A DNA stretch of 64,000 bases from Streptomyces sp. I05A-00742 (GTDB lineage Bacteria > Actinomycetota > Actinomycetes > Streptomycetales > Streptomycetaceae), in NCBI RefSeq assembly GCF_013055795.1, contig NZ_JABETO010000005.1:236652-300651 (forward strand), read 5' to 3'. Under the pieces are notes generated by a model. The model did no database searches. It saw only the letters and a list, made by a program, of their open reading frames with translations, and was not told the DNA's origin. Position numbers and translations under genes: made by a program. Shown here one piece after another: positions 36,043 through 44,507 of this stretch; the stretch's first letter is position 1; each line of letters opens with the position of its first letter.

Positions 36043-36567
36043 TCACACGGTGTACTTCTCGTGCGGGATGGCCCGTTCCCAGACGGCTTCGAACGCGGCC
36101 GCGCAGAGGGTTACCACCTCCGAGGCTTCGGTCTGATCCGTATGCACCCACCGTCCGTCACCATCGAAGATGTTGAACTGGACGATGCGGTTGTCGAACA
36201 GCCAGAAGTCGCTTCCTGGAAGTGCGATGTCGGAGGCGCTGCGCCGGGGTAGCCAGCGGACATCCTCTCCTGCCGCGATGTTCGTGAAGGTGCCGGAATG
36301 CTCGTAGCGGATGTACTCACTGGCCGGCTCGGAGACGATGCGGGCGCGGCGCACGACAACACCTTTGCCGGTTACTTCCTGGACCAGGTCGTGCCAAGGC
36401 CGCCACCAGGTGTCGCGATCCGCTGGATCTAGGCGGTGGCCTCTTTTCCAGGCCGCGATACGCTCAGTCTCGTTCTCCACCGCATAGACATCGCGCATCT
36501 CCAGGTGCACGGCCGACCGCTCGGCGGAGTGGAGCAGATCCGCGAAGTTACTCAAGCTCTGCGACAT
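36043..36567 (-). CDS. DUF6879 family protein
   Basis: 174 residues from the ATG at 36567 (a TTG lies one codon upstream). Intact paralogue of the broken gene at 34129-34710; conserved order is LLHSAERSAVHLEMRDVYAV, AAWKRG, GKGVVVRRARIVSEPASEYI, LPRRSASDIALPGSDFWLFD and FNIFDGD. The protein is cytosolic with alternating Trp/Arg motifs. Partner of the XRE-DUF5753 protein by position (18 nt between). It overlaps the upstream small gene by 20 nt. Biochemical role unknown. Confidence 0.85.
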   Translation of the reverse strand: MSQSLSNFADLLHSAERSAVHLEMRDVYAVENETERIAAWKRGHRLDPADRDTWWRPWHDLVQEVTGKGVVVRRARIVSEPASEYIRYEHSGTFTNIAAGEDVRWLPRRSASDIALPGSDFWLFDNRIVQFNIFDGDGRWVHTDQTEASEVVTLCAAAFEAVWERAIPHEKYTV

Positions 36568-36781
36568 CAAGCGCCTTTCGGAGAAGGGGAATCATGTGCC
36601 TCGGCACTCGCACCACTGTCTCGTGGCGGGGCATGGCTACATCCTCTGTACACGCTCGCTTCGTGGCCGTGTCCACCCTAGCGCCCTGAAACAAGAGGTC
36701 CTTGGTTTCGCTGTCCACCCAGACAGCGGGCGACCCATGTTCGTCTGACTCGGGGTCCTTGCCGACGAACCAAAGCTTCAT
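36548..36781 (-). CDS. Small hypothetical protein upstream of DUF6879
   Basis: 77 residues starting MKLWFVGKDPESDEHGSPAV, with GGAGG seven nt upstream; an ATG 20 codons earlier crosses the palindrome and is not preferred. It includes VWVDSETKDLLFQGARVDT and a C-terminal amphipathic helix (VPRHMIPLLRKALDVAELE). This layout is a recurring small partner of DUF6879/XRE islands in Streptomyces. It overlaps the next gene, so the three (77 aa, 174 aa, 282 aa) form one operon. Confidence 0.75.
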   Translation of the reverse strand: MKLWFVGKDPESDEHGSPAVWVDSETKDLLFQGARVDTATKRACTEDVAMPRHETVVRVPRHMIPLLRKALDVAELE

Positions 36782-36804
36782 GACTGCCTCCAACGCTCGC
36801 CAGG

Positions 36805-36818
36805 TGCAACCGGTTGCA
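36805..36818. promoter_or_regulatory. Perfect 14-bp palindrome upstream of the DUF6879 operon
   Basis: TGCAACCGGTTGCA, 23 bp before the operon's first start codon and within the 267-bp divergent gap to the plus-strand HTH gene. It is a good candidate site for the operon's own XRE-DUF5753 protein. Confidence 0.6.
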
Positions 36819-37048
36819 TGAGCATTTCCTCTGCTGGTCAAGGCGTCAATGGCGCACTGCGCGCCAGGGGGCTCACGGCAACAGGATTACGCCCCAGCGC
36901 GCTCCATGCGCTACCAACCCGGCCTGACTCAGGCTCAGTTGCGTGTAATCTCGCCCCCATCGAGCTCCGGAAACGGAGCAGCCCCCGCATGTCTGGCAGG
37001 ACATCGCGAGGGCCTACACCGCCGAGGTCTGAAACGGAGACCCACGGG

Positions 37049-37984
37049 ATGATGCGCCATGTTAGCGCGCCCCAGCGCCGATTCACCCAAGTGTCGAACG
37101 ACATCATTCGCCACCCGAACCTTTCTTCGGACGCCGTGCGCCTCCTCATCTGGCTGCTGTCGCTCGCCGACACCGCCGGCGTCTCGTTCTCCGAGGCCGC
37201 GCGGCGGGCCGGGATCAAGAATGGGGCGTTCCAGCGGGCCAAGGCGCAGCTGAAGGAGGCGGGTTACGCGCACGAGTGGCGGCGGCAGGGGGCTGACGGG
37301 CGGTGGGTGACGACGCAGTTGGTGGCCGGGGTGCCGTTGAGTGCGGAGGAGGCGCGGGGGGTGCGGGACGGCGAGGGGCCGGGGGGCGTACCGAGTGCCG
37401 GGGAACCGGCGGTCGGTGAGCCGGGGGGTCGGGCGGTCGGTGGTCACCCACAGGGAAAGACGGAGAGCAACACGTCCCCTCCGCCCTCCCCGTCACCTCC
37501 CAATCCATCGGGCACTCCGCGGGAGTTCCTGCCGGAGGAGCTCGTCGAGCACGGCGCGCTGATCCTCGCGTCCGTCTCGCACGGGGAGCGGCGCCTGCGG
37601 CTGACCGGCAGGGAGGTCAAGGAGCTGGCGCCGCTGGCGGCGGACTGGCTGTTGCGCGGGGTGAGCGGGCGGGAGCTGCGGGAGGAGCTGGTGTCCGGGC
37701 TGCCGAAGCCGGTCCAACACGCGGCGGCGCTCGTGCGCAACCGGCTCGTCCGGAAGCTGCCGGAGGCGCCCCCGGCCGGGGCGCGGCGCCCGGAACCCCC
37801 GGAACCGAGGGTCGCGGCGCTGCGGGAATGCCAGGGCGGCGACCATCTGCAGCCGTTCCTCTTCCGGCCGGTGGGTGACGAACTCCTGTGCCGCGAGTGC
37901 CGGGTGGAGCAGGCGGCGCTCGGAGGGGAGAGCGTCACCGCGCGCGGCGCGGCGGCCGTCCGGGCGGCGCTGCGCGGCACGTAG
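37049..37984 (+). CDS. Winged-helix (DnaD/replication-protein-like) DNA-binding protein
   Basis: 311 residues from MMRHVSAPQRR, with GGAGA 9 nt upstream. The N-terminus (FTQVSNDIIRHPNLSSDAVR, LLIWLLSLADTAGVSFSEAA, GIKNGAFQRAKAQLKEAGYA) is the helix-turn-helix of actinobacterial and phage replication-type proteins. A Gly/Pro-rich linker (170-235) leads to a helical middle and a C-terminal zinc-ribbon-like end (Cys, His, then LLCRECR). It is often seen beside mobile DNA, but no integrase or att site is found here. Divergent from the DUF6879 operon. Confidence 0.7.
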   Translation: MMRHVSAPQRRFTQVSNDIIRHPNLSSDAVRLLIWLLSLADTAGVSFSEAARRAGIKNGAFQRAKAQLKEAGYAHEWRRQGADGRWVTTQLVAGVPLSAEEARGVRDGEGPGGVPSAGEPAVGEPGGRAVGGHPQGKTESNTSPPPSPSPPNPSGTPREFLPEELVEHGALILASVSHGERRLRLTGREVKELAPLAADWLLRGVSGRELREELVSGLPKPVQHAAALVRNRLVRKLPEAPPAGARRPEPPEPRVAALRECQGGDHLQPFLFRPVGDELLCRECRVEQAALGGESVTARGAAAVRAALRGT

Positions 37985-38003
37985 CCGCCCCCATGGACCG
38001 TCC

Positions 38004-38672
38004 CTACGGCAACAGCCGCTGCTCCTTCGCCACCGCGACCGCGCCCGCCCGCGTCTCGACCCCGAGCTTCGCGTAGATGCGGCCCAGATGGGTCTTCACC
38101 GTCGCCTCGCTGATGAAGAGGACCCGGGCGATCTCCCGGTTGCCCAGGCCCCGGGACAGCTGCCCGAGGATGTCGCGCTCGCGCGGGGTGAGCGAGGTGC
38201 GCGGTTCGCGCAGCCGGGCCATGACGCGGCCCGCGACGGGCGGGGAGAGGACCGTACGGCCGGCGGCAGCGGCGTGGACGGCGGTGAAGAGCTCGTCCGG
38301 GGGTTCGGCCTTGAGGAGGTAGCCGATGGCTCCGGCCTCGATGGCGCGGGTGATGTCGGTGTCGGTGTCGTAGGTGGTGAGGACGAGGACGCGGGGTCCG
38401 TCCGGGAGGGCGACGAGCCGGCGGGTGGCCTCGGTACCGTCCATGCCGGGGCCGAGTTGGAGGTCCATGAGGACGACGTCGAGGCCGCCGGGGCCGAGCC
38501 GTTCCGCCAGGGCGAGGGCTTCCTCGCCGCTCCCGGCCTCGCCGACGACGTCGATGCCGGGCGCGCTGGTGAGGAGGGCGCGCAGGCCGCCGCGGACGAC
38601 GGCGTGGTCGTCGCAGAGCAGGATGCGCACGGGGGCGGCGGCGTTCACCGGGGGTCCTCCTCGGGGATTCAT
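38004..38672 (-). CDS. senR: SenR-like LuxR-type response regulator
   Basis: 222 residues; receiver with LLCDDH and phosphoacceptor Asp70 (DVVLMDLQLG), then a LuxR HTH (LTPRERDILGQLSRGLGNREI and TVKTHLGRIYAKLGVETRAG). It starts within the kinase's stop (ATGA). A GTG nine codons in (VNAAAPVRILL) is an alternative start. With SenS-like kinase and HbpS-like protein alongside, it matches the S. reticuli SenS-SenR system responding to heme and oxidative stress. The symbol rests on gene order and the HbpS homologue. Confidence 0.8.
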   Translation of the reverse strand: MNPRGGPPVNAAAPVRILLCDDHAVVRGGLRALLTSAPGIDVVGEAGSGEEALALAERLGPGGLDVVLMDLQLGPGMDGTEATRRLVALPDGPRVLVLTTYDTDTDITRAIEAGAIGYLLKAEPPDELFTAVHAAAAGRTVLSPPVAGRVMARLREPRTSLTPRERDILGQLSRGLGNREIARVLFISEATVKTHLGRIYAKLGVETRAGAVAVAKEQRLLP

Positions 38673-40024
38673 CGGGGCCCTCCTCCGGGATTCATCGGGG
38701 GGTGCTCCTCCGGGCCCAGGGGAACGGCCACGGAGACGACGGTGCCGTCGCCGGGCGCGGACTCGACGGTCAGGGTGCCGCCGAGGCTCCGGGCCCGGGC
38801 CCGCATCGCGGGCAGCCCGTGGCCCCGCTCGTGGGCGGGCCCGGGGGTGCGGGCGGGGTCGAAACCGCGCCCGTCGTCGGCGATGTCCAGGAGCACCTGG
38901 TCACCCAGATAGGTGAGGGTGAGGGCGGCCGTCCGCGCCTGGGCGTGTTCGCGGACGTTCGCCAGGGCACCCTGCGCGATGCGCAGCAGCGCCGACCGCA
39001 CGGGCCGCGGCAGCTCGGTGGGGGTGCCCTCGATGTGGCAGCGGGTGGTGAAGGCGGTCTCGCGCCCGGCGACGGCCCGCAGCGCCTCCGGGAGGCCGCC
39101 GCCGGTGGCGAGGTCGACGGGCGCCAGGTCGTGGACGAAGCGGCGGGCCTCGGCGAGGTTGGCCTCGGCGATGCCGGACGCGGTGCGGACGTGGGTGCGG
39201 GCCGCCTCGGGGTCGGCGGTCCAGACCCGGTCGGCGGCCTGGAGCAGCATCCGCTGGCTGGAGAGCCCCTGGGCGAGGGTGTCGTGGATCTCCATGGACA
39301 GCCGGTGGCGTTCGGCGAGCGTCCCCTCGCGCCGCTCGGTGGCGGCCAGTTCGCGGCGGGTGCGCAACAGGTCGTCGATCAGCGCGTGCTGCCGGGCGGC
39401 CTGGCGGCGCAGGTGGAGGAAGACGGCGGTGGCGATCGCGGCGACGGCGGGCGGGGCGAGGACGAGGTTGGGGTCGAAGGCGCCCGCCAGCCGGAGTTGG
39501 GCGGCGACCACCCAGGCCGTCAGCAGTCCCACCAGGACCAGCGCGGGCCGGGCGGCCAGCAGGTTCAGCCCCGTGAAGAGGAGCGGCACCGCGCACCACG
39601 CGAAGCTCGGCGCGAGAAAGACCAGGACGAGCCAGGTGGCGACGACGCCGCCGAGCCACACCAGGCGCGCCCTGCCCGCCCGGCCGGGGCCGCCCTCGTC
39701 GCCGTCGCCGTCGTCCTCGTCCGCCCGTACGGAACCGCCGGCCCGTACGGAACGGCCAGCCCGCACGGGACCGCCGGTGCCGGGACCGGGTCCGAGCATG
39801 TACAGCAGGGTCAGCACGAGCGTCAGGGCGATGATCCACGGAGTGCGCGGCTCGCCCGGGTGACGGGTCAGGAAGCGGGCCAGGGAGGCGCCCAGGAGCA
39901 GCAGGAACGCCACGTACATGACCGCGTTGACGCGGCGTTCGTCCCTGTCGGCGGCTGTCCGCGGCCCTTGTCGATCGTGCTGCACATGGACCTGTCTACA
40001 CGGGTGGGGCGGAGTCGCCATCAA
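38669..40024 (-). CDS. senS: SenS-like sensor histidine kinase
   Basis: 451 residues; the true start may be an internal one (VHVQHDRQG). Predicted TM segments near 37-53, 63-78, 124-140, 142-165, 160-180 and 190-205 fit the five-span SenS. A Gly/Arg/Ala-rich repeat (VRAGRSVRAGGSVRADEDD) fills the first cytosolic or extracellular loop. The phosphorylated His247 is in SMEIHDTLAQGLSSQR; the HATPase has ALANVREHAQARTAAL and DDGRGFDPART. In S. reticuli the secreted HbpS acts on the extracellular side of SenS. The C-terminus overlaps the regulator. Confidence 0.85.
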   Translation of the reverse strand: MMATPPHPCRQVHVQHDRQGPRTAADRDERRVNAVMYVAFLLLLGASLARFLTRHPGEPRTPWIIALTLVLTLLYMLGPGPGTGGPVRAGRSVRAGGSVRADEDDGDGDEGGPGRAGRARLVWLGGVVATWLVLVFLAPSFAWCAVPLLFTGLNLLAARPALVLVGLLTAWVVAAQLRLAGAFDPNLVLAPPAVAAIATAVFLHLRRQAARQHALIDDLLRTRRELAATERREGTLAERHRLSMEIHDTLAQGLSSQRMLLQAADRVWTADPEAARTHVRTASGIAEANLAEARRFVHDLAPVDLATGGGLPEALRAVAGRETAFTTRCHIEGTPTELPRPVRSALLRIAQGALANVREHAQARTAALTLTYLGDQVLLDIADDGRGFDPARTPGPAHERGHGLPAMRARARSLGGTLTVESAPGDGTVVSVAVPLGPEEHPPMNPGGGPR

Positions 40025-40119
40025 CCGATCGGATGACGGCGTCGTCGTTCATCATGCCCCGGATCGGCAGCCGGTGCGGCGATCCGTACGGGCCACCGTC
40101 GCGCGGAGGATCGGAACGC

Positions 40120-40139
40120 GGCGAACGGTTCGGTTCGCC
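40120..40139. promoter_or_regulatory. Inverted repeat in the senS-hbpS divergent promoter
   Basis: GGCGAAC (40120-40126), 6-bp spacer, GTTCGCC (40133-40139), 23 bp before the hbpS ATG. SenR is known to bind its own/hbpS intergenic region in S. reticuli; this repeat is the best candidate site. Confidence 0.5.
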
Positions 40140-40162
40140 GGTCGATCCCCCGAGGAGCCCCC

Positions 40163-40690
40163 ATGTCGATGAACTCGCTCTCCCTGCGCGCCCGTGCCGC
40201 GACCGCCGCGGTGATCGGTGCGGGCACCCTCGCCGTCGTCGCCGTGACGTCCGGCGCGTCCGCCGCCCAGCCCCACCGGAACGTGACCCAGTCCTCCCGC
40301 CTCACCGTCGAGAGCGCCACGCGCGCAGCGCAGGCCGCCCTGGACGCCGCCGGGAAGGCGGGCCAGAAGGTGTCCGTCGCCGTCGTGGACCGCGACGGCA
40401 ACACGGTGGTGACGCTGCGCGGCAACGGAGCGGGCCCGCAGAGCTACGAGTCCGCGCAGCGCAAGGCGTTCACGGCGGTCTCGTGGAACGCCCCCACGTC
40501 CGACCTCGTCAAGCGACTGGCGCAGACGCCGAACCTCAAGGACATCCCCGGCACCCTCTTCCTGCCGGGCGGTGCGCCGGTGGCGGTCGAGGGCGCTCCG
40601 GTCGCCGCCGTCGGGGTGGCGGGGGCACCGAGCGGCGACCTGGACGAGAAGTTCGCCGCGGCGGGTGCCGCCGCCGCGCTCGGTCGCTGA
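40163..40690 (+). CDS. hbpS: HbpS-like secreted heme-binding protein
   Basis: 175 residues with a signal peptide: basic start, hydrophobic AAVIGAGTLAVVAVTSG, cleavage near GASAA. The mature GlcG/HbpS fold is marked by LTVESATRAAQAALDAAGKA, GQKVSVAVVDRDGNTVVTLR, GNGAGPQSYESAQRKAFTAV and PGTLFLPGGAPV. HbpS binds heme and iron extracellularly and modulates SenS autophosphorylation. The divergent position relative to the SenS/SenR genes matches S. reticuli. A GAGGAG ribosome site precedes the ATG. A second in-frame ATG two codons later exists. Confidence 0.85.
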   Translation: MSMNSLSLRARAATAAVIGAGTLAVVAVTSGASAAQPHRNVTQSSRLTVESATRAAQAALDAAGKAGQKVSVAVVDRDGNTVVTLRGNGAGPQSYESAQRKAFTAVSWNAPTSDLVKRLAQTPNLKDIPGTLFLPGGAPVAVEGAPVAAVGVAGAPSGDLDEKFAAAGAAAALGR

Positions 40691-40708
40691 AGGCTCAGTC
40701 ACTGAAAA

Positions 40709-40741
40709 AGCGGCCCTGCCGCCATGGGCAGCAGGGCCGCT
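40709..40741. terminator. Hairpin terminator between hbpS and mdh
   Basis: AGCGGCCCTGC (40709-40719) and GCAGGGCCGCT (40731-40741), an 11-bp perfect stem. Five A residues on its left give a U-run for the minus-strand mdh transcript, so it can serve both convergent genes. Confidence 0.85.
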
Positions 40742-40775
40742 TCGCGAACCGGTCAGCCGGATCGGAGAAGGCAGC

Positions 40776-41831
<1,056 letters not shown>

Positions 41832-41908
41832 TCAAGAGATCCGGCGTCAGGCTATCCGACGGCGCCGACCGGGAACCCACGAACCCATGTGGGACGCCTC
41901 ACCCGGGT

Positions 41909-43174
41909 CTACGGCGCCTCCTGTGGCGCTTCCGCAGCCCCTGTGGCCCCTGGCGTCCCCTGTACCCCGGAAGCCCCGGACCTCCCGGACGCCCCCGAGG
42001 CCGCCGGCCTCCTCGGCACCGTGCAGCCCTGCCGCCCCGAACTGAGCACCGCGCAGGCCCTGGCCTCACCCGGGGCCGCGGCCGCGACCATGGTGCTGTG
42101 GCCGTCCGTGCCGTGCTCTATGCGGCCCCGCCCGGTGCGGGAGGCGGCGCTGACCCGCAGGGTGTCGCCCGGTCCGCCCTGCGTCATACGGGCCCAGGCC
42201 GCCTTGCAGGTCGCGCTGTAGCGCACCTCCAGGTACGTGGTGCCGACGGTCGCCGAGCCCGCCGTGGTCGCCCGCTGCCCGCCGCAGCCCATGGTCTCCG
42301 GGTCCTTCCCGGTGCAGTCGCTCCCCGCGCACTTGACGCCCGCGGGCCGGGCGGCCGGGGAGCCGGTGTCCGTGACGGCGGCCAGCGGCGCGGGCTTCCG
42401 GGCGCCGCCCGTCCCGTCGCCGAGCAGCAGCACGGCCGCGACGACCACGAGCAGGGCGCCGACGGCACCCACCGTGAACAGCAGCGCCGCCCGGCGCCGG
42501 GGGCGCGGACGGGCCCCGCCCGCCAGCGGGATCGCCTGCGCGCGGGCGTCCACCCCGGCCGCCCGCGCCGACGGGAGGTGCTCCTGGAATTGCCGGGGCT
42601 CGGCAGGCTTGCGAGGCTCGTGGGACTCGGGGGGCTGCGCCGTACGCCCGACGCCACCAACTTCCCCGGCACCCCCCACTTCCCTGGCGTTCCCGGTGCC
42701 CCTGGCGTCCCCGGCATCCCCGGCGTCCACTTCGTCCCCGCCGCCAACACCGCCACCGCCGCCACCCGCACCCGACGCCGTGGCCACGGCCTTCCGCCGC
42801 GCCCGCCCCCGCTTCCCCTGCGGGGCGGGCGGGGCGTACTCCGCCAGCGCCGCTCGGGCCTCGGCGACCCTGACCCCCTCCATCGTCACGTCGTGCCGCA
42901 GCTCGGACCGGCTCCAGGCGCGTTCGGCCAGCTCCCAGATGGTGCAGAGATGCCCCGCGTCCGCGCCCGTCGCCTCCGCGAGCGCCTCCGTGGCGCCGCG
43001 CGGCGGCAGCAGCCGGCCGTTGAGGTAGCGCTCCCACGACGTCTTGCTGTACCCGGTGCGGTCCGCGACCGCGCCGATGCCCATACCGCTGCGTTCGACG
43101 ATCCGCCGCAACTGCTCCGCGAATTCGCGCACTTGCGGGTCGAGTTCGTCCGACAGTGCTCTCCAACGAGGCAT
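41909..43174 (-). CDS. HTH regulator with single TM helix and DUF2690
   Basis: 421 residues from MPRWRALSDE, chosen by comparison with the paralogue MPRWKELPAS. An XRE-type HTH (MGIGAVADRTGYSKTSWERY, 31-50, then LNGRLLPP) precedes a Gly/Val/Asp-rich linker (about 137-178), a TM helix (229-252) and an external DUF2690 domain starting KCAGSDC, with Met-Gly-Cys-Gly. The tail is a collagen-like GASGRSGASGVQG repeat. It is anchored with the HTH inside and DUF2690 outside, like RodZ-type coupling proteins. One of three tandem paralogues. Confidence 0.8.
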   Translation of the reverse strand: MPRWRALSDELDPQVREFAEQLRRIVERSGMGIGAVADRTGYSKTSWERYLNGRLLPPRGATEALAEATGADAGHLCTIWELAERAWSRSELRHDVTMEGVRVAEARAALAEYAPPAPQGKRGRARRKAVATASGAGGGGGGVGGGDEVDAGDAGDARGTGNAREVGGAGEVGGVGRTAQPPESHEPRKPAEPRQFQEHLPSARAAGVDARAQAIPLAGGARPRPRRRAALLFTVGAVGALLVVVAAVLLLGDGTGGARKPAPLAAVTDTGSPAARPAGVKCAGSDCTGKDPETMGCGGQRATTAGSATVGTTYLEVRYSATCKAAWARMTQGGPGDTLRVSAASRTGRGRIEHGTDGHSTMVAAAAPGEARACAVLSSGRQGCTVPRRPAASGASGRSGASGVQGTPGATGAAEAPQEAP

Positions 43175-43342
43175 GGCCCTCCCCCTGCTCCCCCTGCGTA
43201 CCGCGGTGCTACCCAGGGGATGCCACGACACTGCATCCCAGTTCCCCCCGGACGGGCGCATAGGGGCGTTCAGGGTTGATCAACGCTCCCGGGCGCACGC
43301 CCCCTCGGCCGTCATGCGGCGCCCGCGCCTGCATACAGCAGC

Positions 43343-43402
43343 GGAGACAGCCACGGAGACAGCCGCGGAGACAGCCGTAAAAACAGCCGTAAAAACAGCC
43401 GC
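43343..43402. repeat. Five 12-bp tandem repeats
   Basis: Units GGAGACAGCCAC, GGAGACAGCCGC, GGAGACAGCCGT, AAAAACAGCCGT, AAAAACAGCCGC, head to tail, immediately left of the inverted repeat. On the minus strand the last two give T-rich runs. Confidence 0.85.
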
Positions 43403-43434
43403 TTCCGGTACGAAATAGTGACCTCGTACCGGAA
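43403..43434. promoter_or_regulatory. Perfect 11-bp inverted repeat
   Basis: TTCCGGTACGA (43403-43413), 10-bp spacer, TCGTACCGGAA (43424-43434). About 230 bp upstream of the HTH gene starting at 43174. Either an operator or, read on the minus strand with the T-runs behind it, a terminator. Confidence 0.6.
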
Positions 43435-43510
43435 TGATCTCCTCCGCGTCACAAGACCCAGCCCCGGCTTGAACCGGAATGCCGCCGTCTGGATGCTCGG
43501 TGTGGGCGTT

Positions 43511-43545
43511 CGGCCGGTCCTCCCACGGGGGTGGAGGACCGGCCG
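43511..43545. terminator. Hairpin terminator after the HTH operon
   Basis: CGGCCGGTCCTCC (43511-43523) pairs with 43533-43545; 9-nt loop. Lies downstream of the minus-strand stop at 43614. Confidence 0.75.
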
Positions 43546-43613
43546 CCCGCCAACAGGGCCGGCCCTCACCCGCACACCTCGGCGACCGGCCCCCACCAGG
43601 GCATCCCGGGAGC

Positions 43614-44507
43614 TCACCCCGCCCCGGACGGCCCGAAGCACTCCTCCGCTCCCTCGGCCGTATGCAGGCAGAGCCGTGACCGGCGCGGATCGTCGGTCGG
43701 CGTCATCGCCGTCGTCAGGTACAGCTCCGTGTCGCGGAGGCTGGCGACGGTGACCTTCTTGGTACCGGCGCCCGGCACGGCCAGTTCCATCCGGTCGCCC
43801 AGCCGCAGGTCGGTGCCCTTGGCCCAGACGGCTCCGCACTTCTCGCCGTACCGGATCTCGACCCGCTGCCCGCCGGCCGCCCGCCGGGAGGCCAGGGTGA
43901 CCGCCAGCCCCTGGGCGCCGCACCCCATCTTCAACGCGTCGGCCCCGTCGCACTCCTGACCGCGGCACCCCGGTTCGTAGTACTGGGCGTAGGACGAACT
44001 CGCCGCGAGCGGCCCCGGAGCCGCGCCGTCCGACGCGTCCCCGCCGGTCAGCAGCGCCAGGGCCACCAGCACGGCCACCGCGAGGGCGGCCGCGGCCGAG
44101 ACGACGTACCGGCCGGGCAGCCGCCGGCCCCCTCCGGCAGGAGCGGGAGCCGACACGGAATCAGAGGCAGGCACGGAATCAGAGGCAGGCGTGGAACCAG
44201 GAGCGGGCGCGGAATCGGGAGCAGGCGCGGAACCAGGAGCAGGCGCGCCCCGCCCCGTCCACTGCTGTTCCGCCAGCTCCCAGAGGGCCAGCGGCCGCCC
44301 GGCCGGTTCGCCGGCCAGGCGGCAGAGCGCCTCGACCGCCTCGCGGGGCGGCAGCTTCTTGCCGTTGAGGTAGCGCTCCCAGGAGGACTTGCTGAACGGG
44401 GTGCGTCCACCGAGCGCGGCCAGGCTCAGCCCCGTCCGCTCCTTCAGTTCCCGCAGCACGGCGGCCAGTCGGGCGCACTCCGCCGGCAACGGGCGTTCAC
44501 TGGTCAC
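43614..44507 (-). CDS. HTH regulator with single TM helix and DUF2690 (second copy)
   Basis: 297 residues from a GTG that overlaps the upstream stop (GTGA). HTH with LSLAALGGRTPFSKSSWERY (residues 28-47) and LNGKKLPPREAVEALC, an Ala/Pro/Asp/Ser-rich hexapeptide repeat linker (APGSAPAPDS type, 89-124), a TM helix (134-154) and a C-terminal DUF2690 with EPGCRGQECDGADALKMGCG. Same architecture as the 41909-43174 gene. It is translationally coupled to the peptidoglycan-binding member upstream. Confidence 0.8.
   Translation of the reverse strand: MTSERPLPAECARLAAVLRELKERTGLSLAALGGRTPFSKSSWERYLNGKKLPPREAVEALCRLAGEPAGRPLALWELAEQQWTGRGAPAPGSAPAPDSAPAPGSTPASDSVPASDSVSAPAPAGGGRRLPGRYVVSAAAALAVAVLVALALLTGGDASDGAAPGPLAASSSYAQYYEPGCRGQECDGADALKMGCGAQGLAVTLASRRAAGGQRVEIRYGEKCGAVWAKGTDLRLGDRMELAVPGAGTKKVTVASLRDTELYLTTAMTPTDDPRRSRLCLHTAEGAEECFGPSGAG

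Larger units (their letters stand above)
43175..43613. other. Non-coding gap between HTH paralogues
   Basis: 439 nt without a supported gene. Contains a 12-bp tandem repeat (43343-43402), an 11-bp inverted repeat (43403-43434) and a hairpin terminator (43511-43545), described separately. Otherwise likely the promoter region of the next HTH gene. Confidence 0.7.

Noticed and set aside
34129..37984. Possible integrative element or prophage remnant around the DUF6879/XRE island
   Set aside because: No integrase, excisionase, att repeat, tRNA or structural phage gene is visible; such islands are common in Streptomyces chromosomes.
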